Positions 33,780 through 43,417 of a stretch of DNA of 64,000 bases are shown piece by piece. How positions within the stretch are numbered: the stretch's first letter is position 1; every line of letters begins with the position of its first letter. Below the pieces are notes generated by a model. The model worked only from the letters and a program-made list of their open reading frames with translations, did no database searches and had not been told where the DNA came from. Origin of the DNA: an uncultured Prevotellaceae bacterium (GTDB lineage Bacteria; Bacteroidota; Bacteroidia; Bacteroidales; Bacteroidaceae); assembly GCA_902800435.1 (NCBI GenBank), contig CADCEQ010000013.1, forward strand, positions 1 through 64,000, in the 5' to 3' direction. A program made the translations under genes and the position numbers.

Positions 33780-34135
33780 AAGACCAGGAACTGAAAGATT
33801 TATTCCACGCCTACCGGCCCGAACTGGCCGACGAGGACGCGTTCATGCAGAGGCTCTCTGCACAGATGGATGCCGCTGACGGGAAGCAACAGCCGGCGCG
33901 CACCGTTCCGCTCTATCGCAAACTGCTGCCTTGGGCCGCCGCAGTTGCTGCCGCCGTCGTGATAGCGTGGCTGGCGATTCCCTCGCCAACACCCATGCCG
34001 GCTCCACAGACACAGTCCTGCCTGCCTGAGTACAGTCGCCCCACGCCCCACTTCAGTCACGCCTCCTTCGACGACATTGTCAACGAGATTGAGGCTAGCG
34101 GCAGGCAGTTGGAGCAGGCCATCGCCCAATTATAA
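33776..34135 (+). CDS. Small single-pass membrane protein, candidate anti-sigma factor
   Basis: 119 residues. An acidic N-terminal part (about 1-50: LKDLFHAYRPELADEDAFMQRLSAQMDAAD) is followed by a basic patch (RTVPLYRKL), one transmembrane helix (about 52-70, LLPWAAAVAAAVVIAWLAI), a Pro-rich stretch and a short C-terminal helix that would be periplasmic. The coupling to the ECF sigma gene, the size and the topology fit the small anti-sigma-like proteins of Bacteroidetes. No HxxxCxxC zinc motif is present, so the call rests on context. Confidence 0.65.
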   Translation: MKDQELKDLFHAYRPELADEDAFMQRLSAQMDAADGKQQPARTVPLYRKLLPWAAAVAAAVVIAWLAIPSPTPMPAPQTQSCLPEYSRPTPHFSHASFDDIVNEIEASGRQLEQAIAQL

Positions 34136-34196
34136 CCGAGAAAAGAAAGATGTCTTGCTATTCATAACAGTAATCATCCCCAAAAACTAGTAAACA

Positions 34197-35294
34197 ATGA
34201 AAAAAGCAATAATCCTCATCGCATCGTGCTGCCTGATGGCTGCCTGTTCCCCGGAAAAGAAGCACGCCTCGGCCGACCCCATAGAGAACCTCGTCGCCTT
34301 TCTTGATGGAAAGGACTTTAACCAAACCCACAAGCGTACACGGTACGAAGGCGGGGCTGTCCTAAGAACGGAGACAGAGTATTACGGTATAGTGCTTGAT
34401 GCTCAGGCATATAAGCCGGAAGAAAGAACCGACGAGCTGCTGAAGAACGTGGACGAGGAGGCCGGAATCGTCGACTCCTGCCTTCGGGCTTTCCGCTGGG
34501 GCTGTGGCTCTGCACGCCAATGCTACCACAAGGAGAGTCATAAACTGAACAAGGACACGGTACTCTATGCGCTGGCCCTCGAAGGCATGGACGGTGAACG
34601 GATAGAGCTTGAAGGTGCCGGCCACAGCAGCGAATACTATACTGCCGGTTACAAAGCTGCTAGGGCTGCAACCCTGACGGTGAATGGCGAAAAGAATGTC
34701 ACCCAATGGATGATGAAGCACATCACCCGAGAAGAAGCGAAACAGAGCGAGGCCCCCTTCAACATGCGCCCCCTCACCGACTTCATCAAAAAGATGGTCG
34801 AGAAGATTGACAGCGTCAAGGTGTATGAGACCTGTTACGAAGTGACCAGCGAGGATTTTGAAGGGAATCCCTCGCTTGTCGGAGAAAGCTATCCCGACGA
34901 AGAGGACACCTATTGCGGCAAGACGACTGGACATCTGTACGTGGTTCCGGAGTCGTCGGCCAAGGATGTTCTGGAAATGCTGAGGTTTACGGTCATGAAT
35001 GACTATGTCGGGCTGAATCCTCATCAGAAATTCTATATCGTTTCCACCGAAACAGAGATCATCATCGGCAACGGCGAGGAGCGCCACTACAGCACCGCCA
35101 AGCCCTATAAGCACGAGGATTTATACAGCGAAATGTCTGCAGACGGTCATTTCTACATCCTCGTGCTCGACGAGACCACCGGCACTTTTGTCCTCCCCCG
35201 TTGCTGGAAACACATCATCCGCATCAAGGACCACAAGGAAGAACTCATTCCCGGTAGTCATGAGAAGCCCAACAAGGACGGGTGGATAGACTGA
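34197..35294 (+). CDS. Lipoprotein of unknown function
   Basis: 365 residues with a lipoprotein signal (MKKAIILIASCCLMAACSPEKK, Cys17). I recognise no family. Visible features are a central KDTVLYALALEGMDGERIELEGAGHSSEYYTAGYKAA segment, a DFIKKMVEKIDSVKVYETCYEVT helix-strand and a C-terminal part rich in aromatic and charged residues (GHFYILVLDETTGTFVLPRCWKHIIRIKDHKEELIPG). It starts 61 nt after the candidate anti-sigma gene with no visible promoter box. It may therefore be the last gene of the sigma-factor operon and its envelope sensor or target; that is a guess from position only. Confidence 0.6.
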   Translation: MKKAIILIASCCLMAACSPEKKHASADPIENLVAFLDGKDFNQTHKRTRYEGGAVLRTETEYYGIVLDAQAYKPEERTDELLKNVDEEAGIVDSCLRAFRWGCGSARQCYHKESHKLNKDTVLYALALEGMDGERIELEGAGHSSEYYTAGYKAARAATLTVNGEKNVTQWMMKHITREEAKQSEAPFNMRPLTDFIKKMVEKIDSVKVYETCYEVTSEDFEGNPSLVGESYPDEEDTYCGKTTGHLYVVPESSAKDVLEMLRFTVMNDYVGLNPHQKFYIVSTETEIIIGNGEERHYSTAKPYKHEDLYSEMSADGHFYILVLDETTGTFVLPRCWKHIIRIKDHKEELIPGSHEKPNKDGWID

Positions 35295-35362
35295 CTTCTC
35301 AAAGGTGTCAGGGTTGCGTCAAGTCCAGCTTCTGCTGCGCTAATATTATTTAACGCGGTTTC

Positions 35363-35395
35363 TTTGGCGGTTTGGCGGAAAAGGCGTAACTTTGC
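35363..35395 (+). promoter_or_regulatory. Promoter of dnaE, -7 box abutting the start codon
   Basis: TTTG at 35363-35366, a 20-nt spacer and TAACTTTGC at 35387-35395. The G of the -7 box is 6 nt before the ATG at 35400, so the mRNA should start at or within a base of the initiator codon. Confidence 0.75.
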
Positions 35396-35399
35396 ACAC

Positions 35400-38300
35400 A
35401 TGGAAGACTTCATTCACCTGCACGTACATACCTATTACTCAATACTCGACGGACAGTCGAAGATTTCGAAGCTTGTAGACAAGGCCATCGGCAACGGCAT
35501 GCGAGGCATGGCGGTGACCGACCACGGCGACATGTTTGGCATCAAAGAGTTTCACGACTACTGCAACGACGTCAATAAGAAACGCAAGAAGGAGGGGCTT
35601 GAGCCGTTCAAGCCTATCTTCGGCTGCGAGATGTACGTGGCTCGTCATGGTGCTAAGGAGGTACACGAGGGCAAGGAGAACATGAGCGGTTACCACCTCA
35701 TTGTGCTGGCCAAGAACTACCAAGGTTATAAGAACCTGATTAAGCTGGTCAGTAACTCTTGGACTGACGGCTACTATATGCGACCGCGTACCGACCGTGC
35801 CGACTTGGAGCGCTACCATGAGGGGCTGATTGTCTGCTCGGCCTGCATTGCCGGCGAGGTGCCTGCCAAAATCCTGAAGGGCGACATAGCTGGAGCCCGC
35901 GAGGCTGTGGAGTGGTATCACAACCTGTTTGGCGATGACTACTATCTGGAGCTACAGCGCCACGAGGTGAAGAATCCCGCCCAGCGGGCTAACCGCGAGA
36001 CGTTCCCCCTGCAGCAGCAGGCCAACAAGGTGCTCATTGAACTGGCCCGTGAGTACGGCATCAAGCTCGTCTGCACGAACGACGTCCACTTCGTCGACGA
36101 GGAGAACGCCGAGGCCCACGACCACCTGCTCTGTCTGTCAACGGGCAAAGATCTGGACGACCCCTCCCGCATGCTCTACTCGAAGCAGGAGTGGTTCAAG
36201 ACGCGTGAGGAGATGAATGCCATCTTCAGCGACGTGCCCGAGGCGCTGTCGAACACCCTGGATATATTAGATAAGGTGGAAATCTACTCGCTCGACCACG
36301 ACCCCATCATGCCGTTCTTCCCCATTCCCGAGGAGTTCGGAACCGAGGACCAATGGCGGCATAAGTTTACCGAGGACGACCTGTTCCGCGAGTTTACCAG
36401 CGATGAGAACGGCGAGAACCCGCTGCCGCGTGAGGAGGGTGAGAAGAAGATTAAGAAACTTGGCGGCTACGACAAGCTCTACCGCATCAAGTTCGAGGCC
36501 GACTACCTGGCGAAGTTGGCGTATGAAGGGGCCCACCGCCGCTACGGCGAGCAGCTGTCGAAGGAGGTGGATGACCGCGTGCGCTTCGAACTGCATATCA
36601 TGAAGACGATGGGCTTCCCGGGCTACTTCCTCATCGTCCAGGACTTTATCAACTCCGCCCGCGACGAGCTTGGCGTGATGGTGGGACCCGGGCGTGGCTC
36701 AGCAGCCGGCTCGGTGGTGGCCTACTGTCTGGGCATCACGAAGATCGACCCGCTGAAGTATGACCTGCTGTTCGAGCGTTTCTTGAACCCCGACCGCATA
36801 TCGCTGCCCGATATTGATACCGACTTCGACGATGACGGCCGCGGCCGTGTGCTGAAGTGGGTGGAGGACAAGTACGGCCATGAGAACTGTGCACATATCA
36901 TCACCTACGCCTCGATGGCCACAAAGAACAGCATCAAGGATGTGGCGCGTGTGGAAAAACTGCCGTTGGCAGAGTCGAACCGCCTGTGCAAAGCCATTCC
37001 TGACCGACTGCCCGATGGCATGAAGATGAATCTGCCTAACGCTATCAGGGCCGTGCCCGAGCTGCGCGATGCCGAGGCTTCGGCCGACCCCGTTCTGGCC
37101 AACACCATCAAGTATGCCAAGATGCTCGAGGGCACTGTCCGCGGCACGGGTATCCACGCCTGCGGCTTCATCATCTGTCGCGACCCCATCTCGGACTGGG
37201 TACCCGTCTCGACGGCCGACGACCCCGACTTCAAGGACACGAAGACCAACTGTACGCAGTACGACGGTCACGTCATCGAGTCGACGGGCCTCATCAAGAT
37301 GGACTTCCTCGGCCTGAAGACGCTGTCGGAGCTGAAGGAGGCATGCGCCAACATCAAACAGCACCGCGGCATCGACATCGATCTCGACCACATACCCATC
37401 GACGACCAGAAGACCTACGAGCTCTACCAGCAGGGCCGCACCGTCGGCACGTTCCAGTTTGAGTCGGCGGGCATGCAGAAGTACCTGCGCGAGCTGCACC
37501 CTACGGTGTTTGAGGACCTCATCGCTATGAATGCCCTCTACCGTCCCGGTCCTATGGACTATATACCCTCGTTCATCGCCCGAAAGAACGGTCGTGAGGA
37601 GATTAAGTACGACATCCCCTGCATGGAGAAGTACCTGAAGGACACTTACGGCATCACCGTCTATCAGGAGCAGGTGATGCTGCTCTCGCGCCAGCTGGCC
37701 GACTTCACCCGTGGCGAGAGCGATGCCCTGCGTAAGGCAATGGGTAAGAAGAAGAAGGACATCGTCGACCAGATGAAGCCCAAGTTCATTGAGGGTGGCA
37801 AGAAGAACGGCCACGACCCGCAGAAGCTGGAGAAGATATGGGCCGACTGGGAGAAGTTCGCCTCCTACGCCTTCAACAAGTCGCATGCCGCCTGTTATTC
37901 GTGGGTGGCCTACCAGACAGCTTACTTGAAGGCCAACTATCCGGCTGAGTTCATGGCCGCCATCATGAGTCGCCGCCGCGACCAGATAACGGAAATTACG
38001 AAGTTGATGGACGAGTGCAAGCAGATGGGCATCGCCACGCTGGGACCCGACGTCAACGAGTCGTACCAGAAGTTCGGTGTGAACCACAAGGGCGAGATAC
38101 GCTTCGGACTGGCCGCCATCAAGGGTATGGGCGACTCGGCCGCCCAGGCCATCATCGACGAGCGCGAGGAGAACGGCCCGTATGCGAGCATCTTCGACTT
38201 TGCCCAGCGCGTCTCGTTTGCCAACGTCAACCGCAAGGCCTACGAATCGCTGGCCCTTAGTGGCGGCTTCGACTCGTTCGGCATCCGCCGCGAGCAGTTC

Positions 38301-39116
38301 TTTGCCGAGAACAGCAAGGGCGAGGCTTTCCTTGACACCTTGGTGCGCTACGGTCAGACCTACCAGCTGGAGAAGCAGCAGGCACAGAACTCGCTGTTCG
38401 GCGGCTTCGACGATGTGGAGATAGCCACGCCTCCCATCCCGAAGACCGACGTTCGCTGGAGCGACATCGAGCGGCTGAACAAGGAGCGCGACCTCGTGGG
38501 CATCTATCTCTCCGCCCATCCGCTGGACGAATATAAGATCGTGCTCGACAACCTCTGCAACACAAAGTGCCAGGAACTGGCTGATGTTGATAAGCTGACC
38601 GACCGCCAGGACGTCATCCTCGGCGGCATCGTGACTGGCGTCAGGACCGGCTTCACCAAGACGGGCAAGCCCTTCGGCATCGTCACCCTTGAGGACTTCG
38701 AGGGAGCAGGCGAACTGGCCATGTTCGGCGAAGACTGGGGAGTCCGCTCAGGTTTCTTCAGCGTGGGGGCCTCTGTCTACGTGACGGGCAAGATACAGTC
38801 GCGTTACAAATTCAAGGACGATGGCCCGAAAGACCTGAAGGTCACGGGTGTGGAGTACCTGCAGACCATCAAGGACAAGGCCGTCGACCGCATCACCATC
38901 CAACTGACCACCGACCTGCTTGACGACCAGATTGTAGCTGAACTGGGCGAGATGGTCAGTGAGCACCCCGGCAAGACGAAGGTCTTCTTCCAGCTGCGCG
39001 ACTCGCTTGGTAAGCACCATGTGCTGCTGAAGTCGAAGACTTGCACGGTCGATGTTCACCACCAGTTGATAGACTATATCGAGCGCAACGAAGCGCTGGA
39101 CTATAAGATTAATTAA
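35400..39116 (+). CDS. dnaE: DNA polymerase III subunit alpha
   Basis: 1238 residues. It is the replicative polymerase subunit. The PHP domain starts with FIHLHVHTYYSILDGQ and continues through GMAVTDHGDMFG. The polymerase active site shows GPGRGSAAGSVVAYCLGIT and LPDIDTDFDDDGR (catalytic Asp), then GTGIHACGFIIC, FQFESAGMQKYLRELHPT and ALYRPGPMDYIPSFI. The C-terminal part has a helix-hairpin-helix (ANVNRKAYESLALSGGFDSF) and an OB domain (DVILGGIVTGVRTGFTKTGKPFGIVTLEDFEG). The ATG at 35400 is chosen because the frame upstream covers the -33 and -7 boxes. trxA follows 45 nt later across an A-rich repeat. Confidence 0.96.
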   Translation: MEDFIHLHVHTYYSILDGQSKISKLVDKAIGNGMRGMAVTDHGDMFGIKEFHDYCNDVNKKRKKEGLEPFKPIFGCEMYVARHGAKEVHEGKENMSGYHLIVLAKNYQGYKNLIKLVSNSWTDGYYMRPRTDRADLERYHEGLIVCSACIAGEVPAKILKGDIAGAREAVEWYHNLFGDDYYLELQRHEVKNPAQRANRETFPLQQQANKVLIELAREYGIKLVCTNDVHFVDEENAEAHDHLLCLSTGKDLDDPSRMLYSKQEWFKTREEMNAIFSDVPEALSNTLDILDKVEIYSLDHDPIMPFFPIPEEFGTEDQWRHKFTEDDLFREFTSDENGENPLPREEGEKKIKKLGGYDKLYRIKFEADYLAKLAYEGAHRRYGEQLSKEVDDRVRFELHIMKTMGFPGYFLIVQDFINSARDELGVMVGPGRGSAAGSVVAYCLGITKIDPLKYDLLFERFLNPDRISLPDIDTDFDDDGRGRVLKWVEDKYGHENCAHIITYASMATKNSIKDVARVEKLPLAESNRLCKAIPDRLPDGMKMNLPNAIRAVPELRDAEASADPVLANTIKYAKMLEGTVRGTGIHACGFIICRDPISDWVPVSTADDPDFKDTKTNCTQYDGHVIESTGLIKMDFLGLKTLSELKEACANIKQHRGIDIDLDHIPIDDQKTYELYQQGRTVGTFQFESAGMQKYLRELHPTVFEDLIAMNALYRPGPMDYIPSFIARKNGREEIKYDIPCMEKYLKDTYGITVYQEQVMLLSRQLADFTRGESDALRKAMGKKKKDIVDQMKPKFIEGGKKNGHDPQKLEKIWADWEKFASYAFNKSHAACYSWVAYQTAYLKANYPAEFMAAIMSRRRDQITEITKLMDECKQMGIATLGPDVNESYQKFGVNHKGEIRFGLAAIKGMGDSAAQAIIDEREENGPYASIFDFAQRVSFANVNRKAYESLALSGGFDSFGIRREQFFAENSKGEAFLDTLVRYGQTYQLEKQQAQNSLFGGFDDVEIATPPIPKTDVRWSDIERLNKERDLVGIYLSAHPLDEYKIVLDNLCNTKCQELADVDKLTDRQDVILGGIVTGVRTGFTKTGKPFGIVTLEDFEGAGELAMFGEDWGVRSGFFSVGASVYVTGKIQSRYKFKDDGPKDLKVTGVEYLQTIKDKAVDRITIQLTTDLLDDQIVAELGEMVSEHPGKTKVFFQLRDSLGKHHVLLKSKTCTVDVHHQLIDYIERNEALDYKIN

Positions 39117-39155
39117 AGGTAAGAAAGTAAAAAGGTAAAAAAGTAAAAAGGAGAA
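39117..39155 (+). repeat. (AAAAAGGTA)n-type array between dnaE and trxA
   Basis: AGGTAAGAAAGTAAAAAGG-type units of 8-10 nt fill most of the 45-nt gap. The complementary family encodes the signal-peptide core of the lipoprotein at 914 (about 851-890). Confidence 0.75.
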
Positions 39156-39161
39156 AAAGTT

Positions 39162-39476
39162 ATGGAAGTACAAATCACAAACGAGAATTTCGAGACATTG
39201 AAGAACGGCCAGCTGCCGTTAGTAGTTGATTTCTGGGCAACATGGTGCGGACCGTGCCGCATGGTGGGACCCATCATTGCCGAACTGGCGCAGGAGTACG
39301 ACGGCCAGATCGTCGTCGGCAAGTGCGACGTCGAGGAGAACGAGGACCTGGCCGTGGAGTTCGGTATTCGCAACATCCCCACCATCCTGTTCTTTAAGGG
39401 CGGCGAAGTGGTCGACAAGGTGGTAGGCGCCCAGAGCAAGGCCAAGCTCGACGAGAAGTTCAAGGCTCTGCTCTAA
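39162..39476 (+). CDS. trxA: Thioredoxin
   Basis: 104 residues, standard thioredoxin. The redox site WCGPC lies in VVDFWATWCGPCRMVGPIIAEL; cis-Pro and the following strand are in FGIRNIPTILFFKGGEVVDKVVGA. There is no signal peptide, so it acts in the cytoplasm as a disulfide reductase. It probably shares the dnaE transcript, and a small conserved protein follows 34 nt later. Confidence 0.96.
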   Translation: MEVQITNENFETLKNGQLPLVVDFWATWCGPCRMVGPIIAELAQEYDGQIVVGKCDVEENEDLAVEFGIRNIPTILFFKGGEVVDKVVGAQSKAKLDEKFKALL

Positions 39477-39510
39477 ACACAATCGAAAATCGTAAATCGC
39501 AAATCCCAAG

Positions 39511-39831
39511 ATGCCAAGCTTTGAAGACGAACTTCGCATGGACGAAGAAGAGAATCGCCGTGAGATAGCCTTTATCCGCGAGCGGTTGCCGCAGGAGCTG
39601 AAGTCATACTTCAGCGATGACGACCTGTACTACCTGATGGATGCCATCGTCGACTACTATTACGACAGCGGCATCCTGGAGTCGACGGCCGACGAGATAG
39701 AGATTGATATGCAACAGGTGGCCGACGCGGTCACCGCTCAGGCTAAGAAAGACAAGGTGGGAACCTTCGACCCCGAAGTCGTGTACTACGTCGTCGAGGC
39801 CGACATGGATTTCCAGGAACAAAATTTGTAA
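39511..39831 (+). CDS. Small acidic conserved protein of unknown function
   Basis: 106 residues, very acidic, no signal peptide or membrane helix. It is mostly helical by look (DEEENRREIAFIRERLPQELKSYFSDDDLYYLMDAIVDYYYDSGILE, then EIEIDMQQVADAVTAQAKKDKVGTFDPEVVYYVVEADMDFQEQNL). I recall similar proteins beside thioredoxin or dnaE in Bacteroidales but know no function. The gap before it holds AAATCG-type short repeats. The next gene starts 4 nt after its stop codon, which makes coupling likely. Confidence 0.75.
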   Translation: MPSFEDELRMDEEENRREIAFIRERLPQELKSYFSDDDLYYLMDAIVDYYYDSGILESTADEIEIDMQQVADAVTAQAKKDKVGTFDPEVVYYVVEADMDFQEQNL

Positions 39832-39835
39832 TAGA

Positions 39836-42800
39836 ATGAGGAGACTTTTTGTTAGCTTGGTAGCGGCTTTTATCTCCATCACATTAAATGCTCAGGGGGT
39901 GAAGCCGCTGCCTACGCTGCATGTAGACGGCAAGTGGCTGGTAGACATGCACGGCAACCACGTTGTGTTGCACGGTGTGATGGACACGCCGAACATGTAT
40001 TTCAACGGATGGCGGTGGGGAACCCCGTGGGGAGGAGAAAATGGTTACGCCGACTACAATGCCGAGGGCGTCACCAAGTGTCTGAACTATTTCGAGAAGA
40101 TCTTCGCCGGTCTGGAGGAAGCCAAGTGCAACGTGTTCCGTCTGCACTTGGATCCAGCCTGGACTAACGACCCGAGCAGCAGCTACTCTTACGCCGTTGC
40201 CGCCAACCAGCCGGCAGACGCTACGTCGGAAGCTGACATTAAGAAGTTTAACCCCCAGCGTCTGCGCACCTTCCTTGCCTCGCTCTACATCCCCTTGATG
40301 CAGAAGGCAATGGCCCACGGCCAGTATGTCGTGGTTCGTCCGCCGGGTGTCTGTCCTCCGAACCTGAGGGTGGAAGACTATTACCAGACATACCTGCTTG
40401 AGGTCTGGGACATCGTGTCGAAGGATGCAACCATTCAGCAGTATGCCGGACAGATTAGCCTGGAGTTGGCCAACGAGCCAGTAAATCTGAAGGATGCTAA
40501 TGGCAATGACAATGCCAAGGCCCTGCACGACTATTTCCAGCCCATTGTCGACAAGATTCGCTCGAACGGCTTTACGGGCATCATCTGGGTGCCCGGTACT
40601 GGCTGGCAGTCGAACTATACGAGCTACAAGTCATATCCCATCACGGGCAGCAATATCGGCTATGCCGTCCATGACTATGCGGGCTGGTACGGCTGCAGCG
40701 ACGACACCCCATCTTCGCAAAATAAAATCAATAACTTCCACAATCAGGTACCCGTGGTAGACACTAACCCCATCATTATTACGGAGGTAGACTGGAGCCC
40801 CAAGAAGCCCGGAACTGGCCATACTAATGAGCATGGAGATTGGGTGGAATCCAATTATGGCACTTGGGCTACTGCTTCAACTTCGAAATGGGGCAAGGCC
40901 TTCAAGGCTACACTCGACCATTTTGGCAATATCTCGATGACGCTCTCAGGTACTGGTTGTCTCATCGACATTGACGAGCTTATAAATAATAATAAGGTGA
41001 CGGCTGCCTTTGGCGGAGAACCGGAAGCCTGCGGCAAGGCCTGCATGGACTGGTATGCCGACTATTACGAGGTAAACTGGCCGCACGCCGACACAGCTGC
41101 AACGCCAGAGGAGCAAGGTACTGCGGTTAAACTGTCGTTGAGCGATGTGGCCTCAGAGGTCATGATAGGCCAGTCGGGTAAGTTGCAGGTCGTGGCCACC
41201 TATAAGGACGGCCATAAGGCTAATGTGGCATCGGAGGTGACTTGCACAACCAACTCGAACGGCATCATAGAGATTAGTGACGGCCAGATACGCGGTCTCA
41301 GCGAGGGTGAGGCCAATGTGAACGTGAGCTATACCGACCCTATGGGCAACACGCTCACTGCGACGTTCAAGGTGCGTTCTACCTTCTTCCCATTCGGGGA
41401 GCAGTATATCAAGACGGATATCTTTGATAACGGGACGTATAATGAGAGTACCCATGCCTTCCATCCCGGACAATGGGGACAGATGGGCTGGGTGTACCCT
41501 GATGGAGTTGATTTCTCCGGATATAAGTTCTTGGTTGTCAAACTGAAGGAACCACAGAGTTGCGGGGCACACCTGAACATCTTTACTTCGAACAACATCT
41601 GGGACGGGCAAGGCAGTTTTGAGACCCCAACCTTTGATTCCCAGACGCAGATAGTGGTGGATCTCAGTGCTGCTAAGTATCTTAATGGTCAGAAAGAAGG
41701 TCAATTGCTTGACACCAAAAACATCCATATCGTGGACTTCTGGTCATACGGAACTGGCGATATCACTGTTGAAGATGTGTTCCTGAGCAACGACGATGCT
41801 TACGAAGAGCCTGCTGTTGCCAAGAACGAGACGCTTACTGTGGGTTCTGACACCCGCTCCATGATAACGTATGCCCCCAATGGCTTGCCCGAGCAGCCGC
41901 CATTGGTCATTGCCTGTCACGGTGCCAACCAGGATGCTGCCTACCTGCAGAGTCTGGCGAAGTGGGAGTCGGTGGCTGACACCGCGAAGTTTGTCGTCGT
42001 CTATGCCAACGGCATCGATAAGTATTGGGACATCAGTGGAACGAAGGACCTGCAGTTCATGCAGGCTATCATCGACGAAATGCACAGCCGGTATAACATA
42101 GACCTGAACCGCGTTTATCTGACAGGCTTCTCCATGGGCGGCATGTTCACCTACTATGCTGCCTCAAAGATGGCCGATAAGATTGCGGCCTTCGCCCCTG
42201 TAAGCGGCTACTTGATGGGTGGCCCCAATGCCACGTCCTCGCGTCCAGTGCCCATTCTGCACACACATGGAACGTCAGACGACGTCTGCGTCTATAGCAA
42301 CGTACAGCAGCACATCGACGCCTGGGTGAGATTCAACGGTTGCAGCACAACGCCGGAAACCATCAAGCCCTATCCGAAGTCGAAACCCAACTCGCCCGCC
42401 AAGCTGGAGCGCTACAAGGGCGGCAGGAACGGCGTGGAGGTGGCATTGCTGACGCTGGCCGACAAGGGACACTGGTGGTCGATGGACAATGCACAAGCTC
42501 TTACGTCGGAAGAGGTATGGAACTTCTGCAAGCGCTACTCGCTTGACATGCCGGAGCCAGAGGTGACAACGGTCACGCTTGACGCGGACAATCCGAAGCT
42601 GGAACTCTCGAAGGCTTTCAACGAAGGCGGCTGCGTGCCCGCTGGCTGGACTACCTATGACAGCAGCGAAGGACGCACGGGCTATAGCAACGGTTATTGG
42701 AACGGTTGCCGTATCCTACAACTGACGGGTAGTCAGCGTGACTTCGACTACGGATTCTACTTCCGTAACATTAGCGGTGGCTCCCATGCCGGCTACGTGA

Positions 42801-43315
42801 AGTATGGTGCCAGGGGCAGCTATACGGACTTGCAGCTGACGCCCGGGCGCTATGAGCTACGCTATAAGATTTGCAGTTGGAACCGAGGTGACTTCCCTCC
42901 TGTAAGCATTTGCGTGGAGAAGGCCGACGATGGTTCGGTGGTCAGTTCGCAGCAGTGTAAGCCTACGGTGAACATCGGCAATGATGCATCGAACAGTTTC
43001 AGCGGCGTGCAGGAGGAGGCACTTAGCTTTGACATCTCCACGGAAGATAACTATGTGCTGGCTTTCTATACGCAGGATTCCGGATGGGCTGACGCCATCA
43101 TCGGCTCGCTGACGCTGGCCTATATCATTCCGGGCGACGTCAATAGTGACTCTAGAGTAGACCGCGACGATGTGACCTGTCTGATCAGTCATCTCCTGGG
43201 ACAGAAGCCAGCCAGATTCTCTGCAACAGCTGCTGACGTGAACCGTGACAGTAAGGTGGATATAGCCGACGTGACAAGCATCATCGGGATAATCCTGGCC
43301 CGTTCTTCTCAATAG
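39836..43315 (+). CDS. Secreted GH5 glycosidase - CE1 esterase fusion with dockerin-like tail
   Basis: 1159 residues with a signal peptide ending near LNAQ. GH5 barrel, about 25-385: acid/base Glu214 in LELANEP and nucleophile Glu317 in IIITEVDW. Big_2-type Ig domain, about 405-485 (LSLSDVASEVMIGQSGKLQVVA...). CBM-like beta domain, about 490-625. CE1/LpqC-type esterase, about 635-865: oxyanion CHGANQDA, nucleophile Ser766 in GFSMGG, Asp in HTHGTSDDV and His in DKGHWWSM. Another beta domain runs to about 1090. Two dockerin-type repeats (GDVNSDSRVDRDDVTCLISHLLG, DVNRDSKVDIADVTSIIGIIL) end the protein. GH5 with a feruloyl/acetyl-type esterase suggests decorated xylan or mannan, not determined. 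The ATG at 39836 is 4 nt after the previous stop; the frame upstream overlaps that gene. Confidence 0.85.
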   Translation: MRRLFVSLVAAFISITLNAQGVKPLPTLHVDGKWLVDMHGNHVVLHGVMDTPNMYFNGWRWGTPWGGENGYADYNAEGVTKCLNYFEKIFAGLEEAKCNVFRLHLDPAWTNDPSSSYSYAVAANQPADATSEADIKKFNPQRLRTFLASLYIPLMQKAMAHGQYVVVRPPGVCPPNLRVEDYYQTYLLEVWDIVSKDATIQQYAGQISLELANEPVNLKDANGNDNAKALHDYFQPIVDKIRSNGFTGIIWVPGTGWQSNYTSYKSYPITGSNIGYAVHDYAGWYGCSDDTPSSQNKINNFHNQVPVVDTNPIIITEVDWSPKKPGTGHTNEHGDWVESNYGTWATASTSKWGKAFKATLDHFGNISMTLSGTGCLIDIDELINNNKVTAAFGGEPEACGKACMDWYADYYEVNWPHADTAATPEEQGTAVKLSLSDVASEVMIGQSGKLQVVATYKDGHKANVASEVTCTTNSNGIIEISDGQIRGLSEGEANVNVSYTDPMGNTLTATFKVRSTFFPFGEQYIKTDIFDNGTYNESTHAFHPGQWGQMGWVYPDGVDFSGYKFLVVKLKEPQSCGAHLNIFTSNNIWDGQGSFETPTFDSQTQIVVDLSAAKYLNGQKEGQLLDTKNIHIVDFWSYGTGDITVEDVFLSNDDAYEEPAVAKNETLTVGSDTRSMITYAPNGLPEQPPLVIACHGANQDAAYLQSLAKWESVADTAKFVVVYANGIDKYWDISGTKDLQFMQAIIDEMHSRYNIDLNRVYLTGFSMGGMFTYYAASKMADKIAAFAPVSGYLMGGPNATSSRPVPILHTHGTSDDVCVYSNVQQHIDAWVRFNGCSTTPETIKPYPKSKPNSPAKLERYKGGRNGVEVALLTLADKGHWWSMDNAQALTSEEVWNFCKRYSLDMPEPEVTTVTLDADNPKLELSKAFNEGGCVPAGWTTYDSSEGRTGYSNGYWNGCRILQLTGSQRDFDYGFYFRNISGGSHAGYVKYGARGSYTDLQLTPGRYELRYKICSWNRGDFPPVSICVEKADDGSVVSSQQCKPTVNIGNDASNSFSGVQEEALSFDISTEDNYVLAFYTQDSGWADAIIGSLTLAYIIPGDVNSDSRVDRDDVTCLISHLLGQKPARFSATAADVNRDSKVDIADVTSIIGIILARSSQ

Positions 43316-43417
43316 CACAAGCCTGTGCCGCATAGGCGGCGGTAAACGGTGCTGAACCCGGCGGTAAACGCGGCGTTTGCTGGCGGGTAAAGGCGAGGAC
43401 GGTCAGTGGGTTCGCTC

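Noticed and set aside
36699..38519. 606-codon minus-strand frame inside dnaE
   Set aside because: It is a by-product of the GC-rich codon pattern of dnaE; no start context and no recognisable domain.
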